Assembly: GCA_029549985.1 (NCBI GenBank)
Contig: JAKPIB010000034.1
Coordinates: 1 to 43,179 of the forward strand
DNA length: 43,179 nt
Direction of reading: 5' to 3'
Source: Bacillota bacterium
Lineage (GTDB): Bacteria; Bacillota; Clostridia; Caldicoprobacterales; DTU083
Shown: positions 8,510 through 19,306 of the stretch, one piece after another
Layout of the letters: every line of letters starts with the position of its first letter
Numbering within the stretch: the stretch's first letter is position 1
Program-made: the position numbers and the translations under genes
The notes under the pieces: model-generated
Seen by the model: the letters and a program-made list of their open reading frames with translations, nothing else
The model's database searches: none
What the model was told of the DNA's origin: nothing

Positions 8510-9577
8510 GTGAATAGGATCGTACTGACCGGCGGCGGCACCGCAGGTCATGTGACTCCCAACCTTGCCCTGATTCCGGAGCTTAAAAAGCAGGGCTGGG
8601 AAATACACTATGTTGGTACCGAAAAAGGCATAGAAAAGCAGCTCATATCCGGTGTAGAGGGAGTGACCTATCATTCCGTAAAAACCGGAAAGCTGCGCAG
8701 GTATTTCGACCTTAAGAACCTGACTGACCCCTTCAGGGTGATTGCCGGTGTCGGGCAGTCTGTCGCCCTTATAAGTAAGCTTAAGCCAAGGATCATCTTC
8801 TCAAAGGGCGGCTTTGTATCGGTGCCTGTGGTGATAGGCGGTTGGCTGAACAGGGTCCCGGTGATCGTGCATGAGTCGGACATAACTCCAGGCCTGGCCA
8901 ACAAGATAGCGACCAGGTTTGCCAAATACGTTTGTGCCACATTTCCCGAGACGGTAAACCACTTTAAGAGCGGCAAGGCCGTCCATACGGGGACACCGAT
9001 CAGGCCGGAGCTTTTTAAAGGTGTCAGAGAGCGGGGACTAAGCCTGTGCGGTTTCAAGGATGACAAGCCGGTCATCCTCGTCATGGGCGGCAGCCAGGGC
9101 TCAGTGGCTATAAACAAGGCTATACAGGAAAACCTCCCCAGGCTTTCCAGGCGGTTTTATATAGCCCATATCTGCGGCAAAAACAATATCAATGAAGCCC
9201 TTATTGGTCATCCGGACTATATGCAGTTTGAATATGTGGATGCCGAGCTGCCCCACCTCATGGCCATAGCGGACCTGGTGGTATCCCGCGCAGGAGCCAA
9301 TTCCATTTTTGAGTTCCTCGCGCTTAAAATACCTGCCCTGCTGATACCCCTGCCCCTTAATGCCAGCCGCGGAGATCAGATATTGAATGCAAGGTCCTTT
9401 GAAAAACAGGGATTTGCAAAGGTCCTCATGCAGGAGGACCTGACAGACCAGACCCTCTATGAAAGCATCATGAGCCTGCATCTGAACAGGGGAAAATACG
9501 TTGAAGCAATGAACAACAGCAATATAGGAAGCGGCACCGAAATAATTCTTGAGCTAATAAATAAGGCTGCTAAATAG
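8510..9577 (+). CDS. murG: UDP-GlcNAc:lipid I N-acetylglucosaminyltransferase
   Basis: Membrane-associated GT-B enzyme that adds GlcNAc to lipid I to form lipid II, the last cytoplasmic step of peptidoglycan synthesis. The 355-residue protein has the N-terminal glycine-rich loop LTGGGTAGHVTPNLAL, the acceptor-side motif VHESDITPGLANK, GGSQGS in the donor domain and SRAGANSIFEFLALK with the UDP-GlcNAc-binding glutamate. The start is GTG at 8510, with CGGGAGGTG upstream. It is outside a division/cell-wall cluster and next to argS, a placement that some clostridia share. Its stop codon lies inside the terminator hairpin that follows. Confidence 0.95.
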   Translation: MNRIVLTGGGTAGHVTPNLALIPELKKQGWEIHYVGTEKGIEKQLISGVEGVTYHSVKTGKLRRYFDLKNLTDPFRVIAGVGQSVALISKLKPRIIFSKGGFVSVPVVIGGWLNRVPVIVHESDITPGLANKIATRFAKYVCATFPETVNHFKSGKAVHTGTPIRPELFKGVRERGLSLCGFKDDKPVILVMGGSQGSVAINKAIQENLPRLSRRFYIAHICGKNNINEALIGHPDYMQFEYVDAELPHLMAIADLVVSRAGANSIFEFLALKIPALLIPLPLNASRGDQILNARSFEKQGFAKVLMQEDLTDQTLYESIMSLHLNRGKYVEAMNNSNIGSGTEIILELINKAAK

Positions 9578-9585
9578 CAGCCTTT
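9565..9585 (+). terminator. Terminator hairpin embracing the murG stop
   Basis: A perfect 7-bp stem GGCTGCT (9565-9571) pairs with 9576-9582 around a four-base loop; the murG TAG stop (9575-9577) sits at the loop/stem boundary. Only three T residues follow, so efficiency may be modest. Confidence 0.6.
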
Positions 9586-9731
9586 ATCAACATATGTGGA
9601 TAAATAAATGGTTATCCACAGGTTAGCATAAGATATTTTAAATCGAGGGCAAAATAATCCCCATACTTATCAACATTATCCACAGATTTTATCCCGGCTT
9701 TTCCACACGGTATGGATAATTGTCAACAATT
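9584..9731. promoter_or_regulatory. Ectopic DnaA-box cluster between convergent genes
   Basis: Three perfect DnaA boxes (TTATCCACA) lie at 9595-9603 (minus), 9612-9620 and 9676-9684. Single-mismatch boxes are at 9584-9592, 9667-9675 (directly abutting the next), 9699-9707 and 9711-9719 (minus). A 14-base inverted repeat AATTGTCAACAATT (9718-9731) follows and overlaps the end of msrC. murG and msrC converge here, so no promoter is expected, and a role in titrating or reloading DnaA or in origin control is more likely than gene regulation. It is about 12-14 kb from oriC. Confidence 0.8.
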
Positions 9732-10233
9732 AAACAAAGCTTTCAGGCCAGGCCAGGTTTTGGTCAAGGATATCAACGAATTGCGAAAGACCTTTGGCAT
9801 CGTCCTCATCAAACCTGGCCAGCACCGGGCTGTCTATATCGAGCACGCCTATAAGCCTGTCCCTGGCTATGATCGGCACGACGATCTCAGACCTGGAGGC
9901 CTCATCGCAGGCGATATGCCCCGGGAAAAGGTGCACATCCTTCACTACCTGGATCTGCCTTATATCGGCAGCTGTACCGCATACCCCCTTGCCAAGGGGA
10001 ATGCGTACACAAGCGGGCTTCCCGTGAAAGGGACCGAGCACCAGCTCGTTTCCTTTCAATAGGTAGAAACCGGCCCAGTTTATGTTTTCAAGGGTCAGGA
10101 ACAAAAGCGAAGCCGCATTGGCCAGGCCCGCAAGCCAGTCAGGGTCGTCACTGATCAACCCTTTCAGATAAGTGTTCAGCTCCTCGTAGAATACATGCTT
10201 GTCATTGGTTTTGATACCTTGCAGCTTGAACAA
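9730..10233 (-). CDS. msrC: Free methionine-(R)-sulfoxide reductase (GAF domain)
   Basis: Reduces free methionine-R-sulfoxide with thioredoxin-type electrons, repairing oxidised methionine in the cytoplasm. The 167-residue chain is a single GAF domain. The three family cysteines are present at Cys75 (ACVRIP), Cys85 (GKGVCGTAA) and Cys109 (GHIACDEAS), with spacing of 10 and 24 residues, the same as I recall for E. coli MsrC (YebR). Asp132 and Asp134 in VLDIDS are also typical. The start is TTG at 10233, preceded by AGGAAGTGGGG. The gene stands alone, converging with murG. Conserved cysteines make this call stronger than a generic GAF assignment. Confidence 0.92.
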   Translation of the reverse strand: MFKLQGIKTNDKHVFYEELNTYLKGLISDDPDWLAGLANAASLLFLTLENINWAGFYLLKGNELVLGPFHGKPACVRIPLGKGVCGTAADIRQIQVVKDVHLFPGHIACDEASRSEIVVPIIARDRLIGVLDIDSPVLARFDEDDAKGLSQFVDILDQNLAWPESFV

Positions 10234-10342
10234 AACCCCACTTCCTTTGCGCTGAATTTTTGACTGTTGTATGCATATTAGTTGTTATGAAAAAGTATCT
10301 TTATATTCAAAATAGTATCATTGCTGTGTAAAGTCAACAGTA

Positions 10343-10885
10343 TTACCTGCCGCTTAGAAGAAATATGGCAGCAGATATAAAGGATACGGCCAAAGCTATA
10401 AAAGCAAATGCGCCTGCCAGTCTAAGCCGTTTTTCCATGCACTCAAGCCTGCGCCTGTCATGATCGACATCCTCCCGCAATCCGGCACTGCTGCTGTCAA
10501 GCTCTCCTATTTTCCCCTCCAGATCATAGATGGCTCTGCTGATATCCCCCAATCTGGCATTTATCCCCTCCAGATGGTCCCCTATCCGCTTGTCGGCAAA
10601 TGCAAGCAATTCCTTTTGGACTGACAGAAGCATGTCCCTCAGCCTGTGTATGTCCTTCGTGTATGTATCAAGCTCATGGGTCAGGCCGGCAAACTGCTTT
10701 TCATGATCTGCAAGCACAGCCTTCATCTCTGACTCCAGAGCCTTCAGAGCCTCTGATGCCTTTTCGAATTCATGCCTGGCCGATTCCGTCCTCTTTTGAA
10801 GATTTTCGAATATATTGAGGTTGTCATCCAGCCTTTGGAAAACGCTCTGCAACCTTTTATCAAGACCTTCAAAGTCTATGCCCAT
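10343..10885 (-). CDS. Tail-anchored coiled-coil membrane protein of unknown function
   Basis: I do not recognise a family. The 180-residue protein is almost wholly helical and charged, with long coiled-coil stretches at about 8-98 and 104-155. A single hydrophobic segment at about 156-177 ends three residues from the C terminus, so it is probably a tail-anchored inner-membrane protein with a cytoplasmic rod. The ATG at 10885 lies inside the last codons of the upstream helicase gene (10-base overlap), and GGAGGAGG sits a few bases before it, so translation is coupled. This suggests that it works with the helicase, possibly by tethering it to the membrane. That link is inferred from position only. 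Confidence 0.8.
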   Translation of the reverse strand: MGIDFEGLDKRLQSVFQRLDDNLNIFENLQKRTESARHEFEKASEALKALESEMKAVLADHEKQFAGLTHELDTYTKDIHRLRDMLLSVQKELLAFADKRIGDHLEGINARLGDISRAIYDLEGKIGELDSSSAGLREDVDHDRRRLECMEKRLRLAGAFAFIALAVSFISAAIFLLSGR

Positions 10886-13800
10886 AGGCCAACCTCCTCC
10901 AGCCTTCTGCTTATATTTGCCAACTGATGCTCAAGGTATCCCACGGTAACAACGTACCTGATATCGTCATCAGGCAGGCTTGCATACAGCCTCTTGGCAA
11001 GGTCTGAGTCTGTATAGGGCAGGCTGATGTTTTCCATGAGCCGGGCTGCTGCTTCTTTTGCAATATTCAAAGCTTCTGCCAGGATCCCCAGTATCCCGTC
11101 GGCATTGTGCTGCTCATCCAGCAGCTTAAGGCAGGCCAAAAGCTGGTCCGTACCGTATGCCTCCCGGCTGTCCCGCCGTAAGGTGATAATGCCGGCAATA
11201 TACATAGCCTGTGCATTGCCGGGATAGTCCTCAAGATACCTCATAGCCCTTATCTTGACGGCTTCCTGTATGCCTTCCCTGTATGCCTGCTCTATTATCT
11301 CATGGAGCCTGCCATAATCAAACAGGTTTTGGTCAAAGGCCGATCTCAGGCTGTCATACAGGCTTTCTCTGCTGGCTCCTGCAGATGTGCCAAGGGCTCT
11401 TTGGGCACTTATACCCTCTATGTCGCAAAAGCCGCAGCCCTCGGCGTAGTCGGTGCTGTCGCCAAAGTAATTCATGATAAAGTGCCTGCGGCAGACCTTT
11501 GTGTTGCTGACATAGTTCCAAATGCTCTCCAGCATATTGAGCTTCTGCCTTTTGAAGCCCTGCAGCCTGGAAACTATCGATGCGACCGCCCTGTCTATGG
11601 GTGCATCGGTGAACCCCTTGTCAAGCAGGACATGGATCCTGGCTCCCGGATCAGGGTAGTCAAGGATCTTGTAGTCCCTTACTATGGATTCCTTTTGCAG
11701 GTGATAAAGAAACTTCTGGCTCTCAGCCAGGCTGCTTTCATCACAGACAAAATGGAACTCCTTTTTTCCGGTTGCATTTATAATGAGCTTATCGATGAAC
11801 CTGTTCAGGTTCCGCTTCATAACGGACTCTTCCGGGTATTCATCGCATATGAATTTGGCCTGCATGCCGTAATCGCACTTTTTACCGCCAGTATAGCAGC
11901 AAGTCCACCTGTCGGTGCACCTGGGCTGGCCCGTATCCCCCGCCGATGACCTTATGCATTCAGGATGCCGGAGCGATGCCACAAGGACTGCATGGGCGTG
12001 CTCCTGATCCCTGCCGGCACGGCCCGCCTCCTGGTAATAGGCTTCAATGGAGTTGGAATAGCACATATGGACGATGTATCGTATGTCAGGCTTGTCGATC
12101 CCCATGCCGAAGCCCTTGGTAGCAACCAGCAGGGGTATATCCCCCTTGATATACCTGTCCTGGATATCGATCCTGGTATGGTCCGCCAGGCGCGAATGAT
12201 ACCTTTCTACAGGCAGACCCCAGCACTCGATCATGCTCTTTATGTATTCGGTGCCAAAAAACCTGGTGCTGCTGCCTCTGGGATCGGCATATATGGTGAA
12301 AACGATCCCTGACCCTTTTTTGTGCATTTCGTCAGGGCCGGCGCAGGCAAGCAGCTCAGGTATCCTTTGGGTCAAAAGCTTTTTAAGCACTCCATCCTTG
12401 CTTTCCCCGATTTCGACCGTAACTACCTCAAAGCTTATCTCCGGCCTGTCAAAGGAAACAGGCAGTATAACATTTTCCCTGTCGAGCCTGAATATCCCGA
12501 CTATATCATCCAAAACCCTGGGCGAAGCCGTTGCGGTCAGAGCCAGGACAGGAGGATCACCTAAACACTCAACCATGTCTATGATCTTGAGGTAGGACGG
12601 GCGGAAATCATGCCCCCATTCCGAAGCGCAATGGGCCTCATCTATTACAAAATAGTTTATGACATTATCCTTCAGCAGCTCTGCAAGCTCGTCCTGAAAG
12701 CTTTTTATCTGAAGCCTCTCGGGCGACACATAAAGTATTTTTATATATCCTGAACGGAACCGGTCCAAAACCGCATTCCTTTCACCCTTGTTCATTGAGC
12801 TGTCGATATAGTCCGCATGCTCAAAGCCTGCATCCCTGAGATGGTCCACCTGATCCTTCATAAGGGATTTTAGCGGAGAGACCACGATCGAAATGCCGGG
12901 CTTGAGCATAGCCGGCAGCTGGAAGCACAGGGACTTGCCTGCTCCCGTCGGCAGTATGCCCAGGGTACTCATCCCGGCGAAGGCTTTTCTTATGATATCC
13001 ATCTGGCCTTTTCTGAAGCCTTCGAAATTCCAGAACCGTTTCAGTATGAACTTAAGTGAGTTTTCATCAATATCTAGAACATTCAGCCTTTCCCGTATTT
13101 CAAAGCCGGTGAGGTTCACAAGCTCTGAATTTTCCGAGGCAGAGACTATGTTACCCTTTTCCCCTCTTGTCAGCTTGACATTGTGAGCCAGTATGATATC
13201 TCCAAAGCTTAGGCCGCCAACAGAGCATTTGCTCAGATCCAGGCTGTACTTATGGGGCCCGCACGCGCCGTCACAGATATTGAGTCTGCCGCCCGCCTTG
13301 CAGCCGGACACTATGTAAAACCTGCCGGATACTTCCTGATCCTCCTCTGCATCATCAAGCCTGATGCAATCACTGCTCAGGGGGTGACCGATATCGGCAG
13401 CACGGGTCAGTATGACGTACATCCAGTCTTCCGGCTGGTTATGGCTTTTGTCAGGTCCTGCGCCACTGCCATCTCTTTCTGTTTTAAGGCTTTCCAATAG
13501 CCTGCTTTTTATCCTGGGATCCTTTAGGCCTAGTCCGCACCCAAGGCAGCCTTCGCCCGGACCGCATGGTGAAGCTACCCATAGCCCCAGGTCTGCTGCC
13601 TTGTATTTTATGCTGTTGACTGTCAGCCCTCCATGGTCTTTGGCTGAGTCTATCAGCACTATGGCACCCTTGTCTCTAAGGCAGCCGGAAAGCCGGGTGA
13701 GCATTCCATAGCCTTTTACTATCCCGGTGCTTTGCATCATATCCTTTGCTATTATCACATCCCAGGAGCCTTGCAGCCTGATTTCATCCAGGCTTCCCTG

Positions 13801-14289
13801 GAGCAGGCGGTCATTGACGGAAAGCCTGCCTGCATCCCAGCAGCCTTTCAGCCGGGCGTATAAATAGCTGAGGCCGGTCTCCGGATCGAATCCATTGTCG
13901 GTCGATATGTTTATGGTATCCAGGCTGACCTTTTCAATGAAGGGCGTCCCATTGAAAATATTGCTGATATTATCGATCACGGACAAAAAGTCAGCTATGG
14001 CAAAAGCCCCCGCGCAGGGATCAGGGCCTATATACAGCACCTTCAGGCTATCCATGGCTTCGTTCCAGGGGAGCTTGAGCAGGGCAAGCAACACCCTGAG
14101 CATCTCCTTGTGGAAGCCCTCTATCCGGCCTTTGATCCCTTCCCCTCCGGCCTGGCGCCAATCCTCTCCCTCCTGGTTTATCAACATATCCTCCAGGGCG
14201 GCCTCGGCAAAGGTAGAAGCAATGAAGCTGTTGCCGGGAAATATCATGCTTTGAGCTATTTTTGCAGCCAGGGCCCCTTTATCGCCCAT
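10876..14289 (-). CDS. RecQ-like DNA helicase with a degenerate Rsm22-like N-terminal region
   Basis: ATP-dependent superfamily 2 helicase, 1137 residues, about twice a usual RecQ. Residues about 50-370 resemble Rsm22/METTL17-type proteins: a methyltransferase-like start (KVLYIGPDPCAGA, 83-95), a PCGPGEGCLGCG cysteine patch (241-252, Cys242/248/251), further cysteines at 330, 339, 343 and 355, and SFGD at 361-364. The SAM loop is degenerate. The helicase core spans about 405-770: Walker A LPTGAGKS (446-453), DEAH (550-553), TATA (585-588) and QEAGRAGR (753-760). A cysteine-rich insertion (791-805) follows. The RecQ zinc region is CRRHFIMNYFGD ... CGFCD (933, 952, 955), but the usual fourth cysteine is Glu958. 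Residues about 975-1137 are helical, repeat-like. The start is ATG at 14289, with GGGGTG upstream. It lies downstream of gyrA, whose terminator separates them. The helicase call is firm; the N-terminal call is by eye. Confidence 0.88.
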   Translation of the reverse strand: MGDKGALAAKIAQSMIFPGNSFIASTFAEAALEDMLINQEGEDWRQAGGEGIKGRIEGFHKEMLRVLLALLKLPWNEAMDSLKVLYIGPDPCAGAFAIADFLSVIDNISNIFNGTPFIEKVSLDTINISTDNGFDPETGLSYLYARLKGCWDAGRLSVNDRLLQGSLDEIRLQGSWDVIIAKDMMQSTGIVKGYGMLTRLSGCLRDKGAIVLIDSAKDHGGLTVNSIKYKAADLGLWVASPCGPGEGCLGCGLGLKDPRIKSRLLESLKTERDGSGAGPDKSHNQPEDWMYVILTRAADIGHPLSSDCIRLDDAEEDQEVSGRFYIVSGCKAGGRLNICDGACGPHKYSLDLSKCSVGGLSFGDIILAHNVKLTRGEKGNIVSASENSELVNLTGFEIRERLNVLDIDENSLKFILKRFWNFEGFRKGQMDIIRKAFAGMSTLGILPTGAGKSLCFQLPAMLKPGISIVVSPLKSLMKDQVDHLRDAGFEHADYIDSSMNKGERNAVLDRFRSGYIKILYVSPERLQIKSFQDELAELLKDNVINYFVIDEAHCASEWGHDFRPSYLKIIDMVECLGDPPVLALTATASPRVLDDIVGIFRLDRENVILPVSFDRPEISFEVVTVEIGESKDGVLKKLLTQRIPELLACAGPDEMHKKGSGIVFTIYADPRGSSTRFFGTEYIKSMIECWGLPVERYHSRLADHTRIDIQDRYIKGDIPLLVATKGFGMGIDKPDIRYIVHMCYSNSIEAYYQEAGRAGRDQEHAHAVLVASLRHPECIRSSAGDTGQPRCTDRWTCCYTGGKKCDYGMQAKFICDEYPEESVMKRNLNRFIDKLIINATGKKEFHFVCDESSLAESQKFLYHLQKESIVRDYKILDYPDPGARIHVLLDKGFTDAPIDRAVASIVSRLQGFKRQKLNMLESIWNYVSNTKVCRRHFIMNYFGDSTDYAEGCGFCDIEGISAQRALGTSAGASRESLYDSLRSAFDQNLFDYGRLHEIIEQAYREGIQEAVKIRAMRYLEDYPGNAQAMYIAGIITLRRDSREAYGTDQLLACLKLLDEQHNADGILGILAEALNIAKEAAARLMENISLPYTDSDLAKRLYASLPDDDIRYVVTVGYLEHQLANISRRLEEVGLWA

Positions 14290-14390
14290 ATCAGCACCCC
14301 GATACAGGAAATAGATGCAGACATACAGCTGAAATAATCTATGCTACTGCTCGTATATATAGAGTTTCTATTGAAGAATGCTAATTCCTG

Positions 14391-14424
14391 CAAAAAAAGA
14401 GACGATGCTTGTCTGCTCGCCTCT
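14391..14424 (-). terminator. Intrinsic terminator of the dnaA-gyrA block
   Basis: Read on the minus strand, an 8-bp stem with one G-U pair (14417-14424 with 14398-14405) closes an 11-base loop and is followed by seven T residues (14392-14398). It lies 17 bases beyond the gyrA stop. Confidence 0.8.
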
Positions 14425-14440
14425 TCCATTTTATATCATA

Positions 14441-17008
14441 TTATTCATCGATGTCTTCGGTTTCGCTCAGGGCCCTTTCGATCAGCTTCTCAAGGGACTC
14501 ATCGTTGTATGCGGATTTTTTGCCCTCATTTCTTTCATATGAAGCATTTTCCCCGTTGTCCTGATCGGCATCCTCGTCATCTTCTCTTTTTGCCTTTGCC
14601 ACTGAGATTATCCTGCAGTCCCCGTCCACCTTCATCAGGGTCACCCCCTGGGTGTTGCGGCTCATGGTGGATATCTCGTCCGTCCTGATCCGTATGATCA
14701 CGCCCTCGGAGTTGATGATCATCAGGTCCTCTTCGCCGGTGACGACCTTCAGGGCTGCAAGGTCACCTGTCTTCTCGGTTATGTTCATCGTGATGATCCC
14801 TTTTCCGCCCCTGGACTGAAGCCTGTACTCCGAGGCCGGAGTCCGCTTTCCGTAGCCCTTTTCACTGACGGTGAGCACTTCCGCATCTTCATTGAAGCGC
14901 TCTGCATCTATGACATAGTCATCATCATCAATGGTCATACCCTTGACGCCCATGGCTGCTCTGCCCATAGGCCTTACATCGCTCTCACTGTACCTTATCG
15001 ACATGCCCTTGCGAGAGGCCATTATGACTTCATGCCTGCCGTCGGTCTGGATGACTCTGATCAGCTCGTCACCTTCCTTGAGGGTTATGGCCATTATACC
15101 ACCCTTGCGTATCCTTGAAAACTCATTCAGGGGCGTTTTCTTCACAAGGCCGCTGCGGGTGACCATAAAGAGATACCTGTCTTCTTCGAAGTCATCTTCC
15201 CTGACCGGTATGCATGCCTGGATCCTTTCGCCCGGGTCAAGCTGCATGAGGTTTATTATGGCCGTGCCCTTGGCGTTCCTGCCCGCCTCCGGTATCTCAT
15301 AGGCCTTGAGCTCGTAAGCCTTGCCTAATGAAGTGAAGAACATGAGCCTGTTATGGGTGGATGTTATGAATATATCCTCCACGAAGTCCTCTTCCCTGGT
15401 CTGCAGGCCGGTTATGCCCCTGCCGCCCCTGTGCTGGCTCTTGTATGTAGATAAAGGCATGCGTTTTACATACCCATAATGGGTCAGGGTGATGACCACA
15501 TCATGCTCGTCTATGAGGTCCTCGAGCTCGATCTCATCCTCCATAGGCATGAGCTGGGTCCTTCTGGGGTCATTGTACTTGTTCTTTATAGCCAGGAGCT
15601 CATCCTTGATGATGCTCTTGAGCAGGGATTCGTTTGCTAGGACTTCCTTCAGGTATGCTATGGTCTTTTTGATCTCTGCATACTCTTCCTCGATTTTTTC
15701 ACGCTCGAGGCCTGTCAGCCTTTGCAGCCTCATATCAAGTATTGCCTGGGCTTGTATCTCAGTCAGGCCGAAGTTGGCAATAAGGCCTTCCTTGGCCGCT
15801 GCGACCGTCCTGGAGCTTCGGATGAGGGAGATCACTGCGTCTATATTGTCAAGGGCAATTATGAGGCCTTCCAATATATGAGCCCTGGCCTCTGCCTTGG
15901 AAAGGTCATATTTTGTCCGCCTGGTTACTACATCCCTCTGGTGCTCAAGGTAATAATAAAGCATATCCCTTATATTCAATACCTTGGGCTCATTGTCGAC
16001 CAAGGCCAGCATGATGACCCCGAAGGTCACCTGCATCTGGGTGTGCTTAAAGAGGTAGTTGAGCACGATGTTGGGATTGACATCCTTTTTGATCTCAATG
16101 ACTATCCGCATGCCGCTGCGGTCGGATTCATCCCTGATATCCGAAATGCCGTCCAGCCTTTTTTCCTTGACCAGGTCGGCAATCTTCTCTATAAGGCGGG
16201 CCTTGTTGACCTGGTACGGTATCTCAGTGACGATTATCCTTGAACGGTTGCCGGGCATCTCTTCGACCTCGGTCTTTGCCCTGACCAGGATCCGGCCCCT
16301 GCCTGTCCTGTATGCCTCCCGGATACCGTCCATACCGAGTATCATAGCCCCTGTCGGGAAATCAGGGCCTTTTATGACCTTGGCAATATCATCAGGCGTT
16401 GCATCGGGATCGTCGATCAGCATCACGACACCGTCTATCACCTCACCCAGATTGTGGGGCGGTATATTGGTGGCCATGCCTACGGCTATGCCTGATGCCC
16501 CGTTGACCAGGAGGTTGGGGAACCTGGAAGGCAATACGACCGGTTCCTTCATCGTCTCATCGAAGTTTGGCATGAAGTCAACGGTTTCCTTGTTCAGGTC
16601 CGCCAGCATTTCCATGGCGATCCTGGTCATGCGGGCCTCTGTGTAACGCATGGCAGCTGCCGGGTCGCCATCTATGGACCCGAAGTTGCCATGCCCGTCG
16701 ACCAGGGGATAGCGGATCGAAAAGTCCTGGGCCATCCGCACCATGGCGTCGTATACGGCGCTGTCGCCATGGGGATGGTATTTACCCAGCACATCACCGA
16801 CGATCCTGGCTGACTTCCTGTAAGGCTTGTCAGGCGTCAGTCCCAGCTCGGTCATGGAATAGAGTATGCGCCTGTGCACGGGCTTCAAGCCATCCCTGAC
16901 ATCGGGGAGGGCACGGCCTACTATTACGCTCATGGCATACTCAATATAGGATTTTTTCATTTCGGATTCTATGTTGACATCCAATATTCTTTCTTCATTA
17001 ATGTCCAT
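14441..17008 (-). CDS. gyrA: DNA gyrase subunit A
   Basis: Breakage-and-reunion subunit of gyrase, which with GyrB introduces negative supercoils using ATP. The 855-residue protein has the winged-helix/tower core with catalytic Tyr122 in [10 protein letters not shown]. The quinolone-determining region is [17 protein letters not shown], with Ser83 and Asp87 in the wild-type (sensitive) form by E. coli numbering. The GyrA box appears as QHRGGRG at 525-531, so it is a true gyrase and not topoisomerase IV. C-terminal beta-pinwheel blades follow, then an acidic, low-complexity tail of about 50 residues (from about 805). AAAGGGG precedes the ATG. It lies 15 bases after gyrB in the same operon. Confidence 0.98.
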   Translation of the reverse strand: MDINEERILDVNIESEMKKSYIEYAMSVIVGRALPDVRDGLKPVHRRILYSMTELGLTPDKPYRKSARIVGDVLGKYHPHGDSAVYDAMVRMAQDFSIRYPLVDGHGNFGSIDGDPAAAMRYTEARMTRIAMEMLADLNKETVDFMPNFDETMKEPVVLPSRFPNLLVNGASGIAVGMATNIPPHNLGEVIDGVVMLIDDPDATPDDIAKVIKGPDFPTGAMILGMDGIREAYRTGRGRILVRAKTEVEEMPGNRSRIIVTEIPYQVNKARLIEKIADLVKEKRLDGISDIRDESDRSGMRIVIEIKKDVNPNIVLNYLFKHTQMQVTFGVIMLALVDNEPKVLNIRDMLYYYLEHQRDVVTRRTKYDLSKAEARAHILEGLIIALDNIDAVISLIRSSRTVAAAKEGLIANFGLTEIQAQAILDMRLQRLTGLEREKIEEEYAEIKKTIAYLKEVLANESLLKSIIKDELLAIKNKYNDPRRTQLMPMEDEIELEDLIDEHDVVITLTHYGYVKRMPLSTYKSQHRGGRGITGLQTREEDFVEDIFITSTHNRLMFFTSLGKAYELKAYEIPEAGRNAKGTAIINLMQLDPGERIQACIPVREDDFEEDRYLFMVTRSGLVKKTPLNEFSRIRKGGIMAITLKEGDELIRVIQTDGRHEVIMASRKGMSIRYSESDVRPMGRAAMGVKGMTIDDDDYVIDAERFNEDAEVLTVSEKGYGKRTPASEYRLQSRGGKGIITMNITEKTGDLAALKVVTGEEDLMIINSEGVIIRIRTDEISTMSRNTQGVTLMKVDGDCRIISVAKAKREDDEDADQDNGENASYERNEGKKSAYNDESLEKLIERALSETEDIDE

Positions 17009-17023
17009 TCGCTTGTTACCCCT

Positions 17024-19226
<2,203 letters not shown>

Positions 19227-19306
19227 AGTATGTACTTCCTTCCTGAAATACCTACAACTCCAATATACTATTATAACCTTTTTTCAGCCATGATAAAAGA
19301 GCCGGT

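Noticed and set aside
9912-9930. CCCGGGAAAA as a second Noc-site candidate
   Set aside because: At least three mismatches to the 14-base consensus and no symmetry.
11283-13711. Several open frames on the plus strand within the helicase gene
   Set aside because: Low-complexity shadow translations; the minus-strand frame is continuous and carries all helicase motifs.
14931-16646. Long open frames antisense to gyrA
   Set aside because: They are shadows of gyrA codon bias. They lack ribosome sites, and no product family is recognisable.
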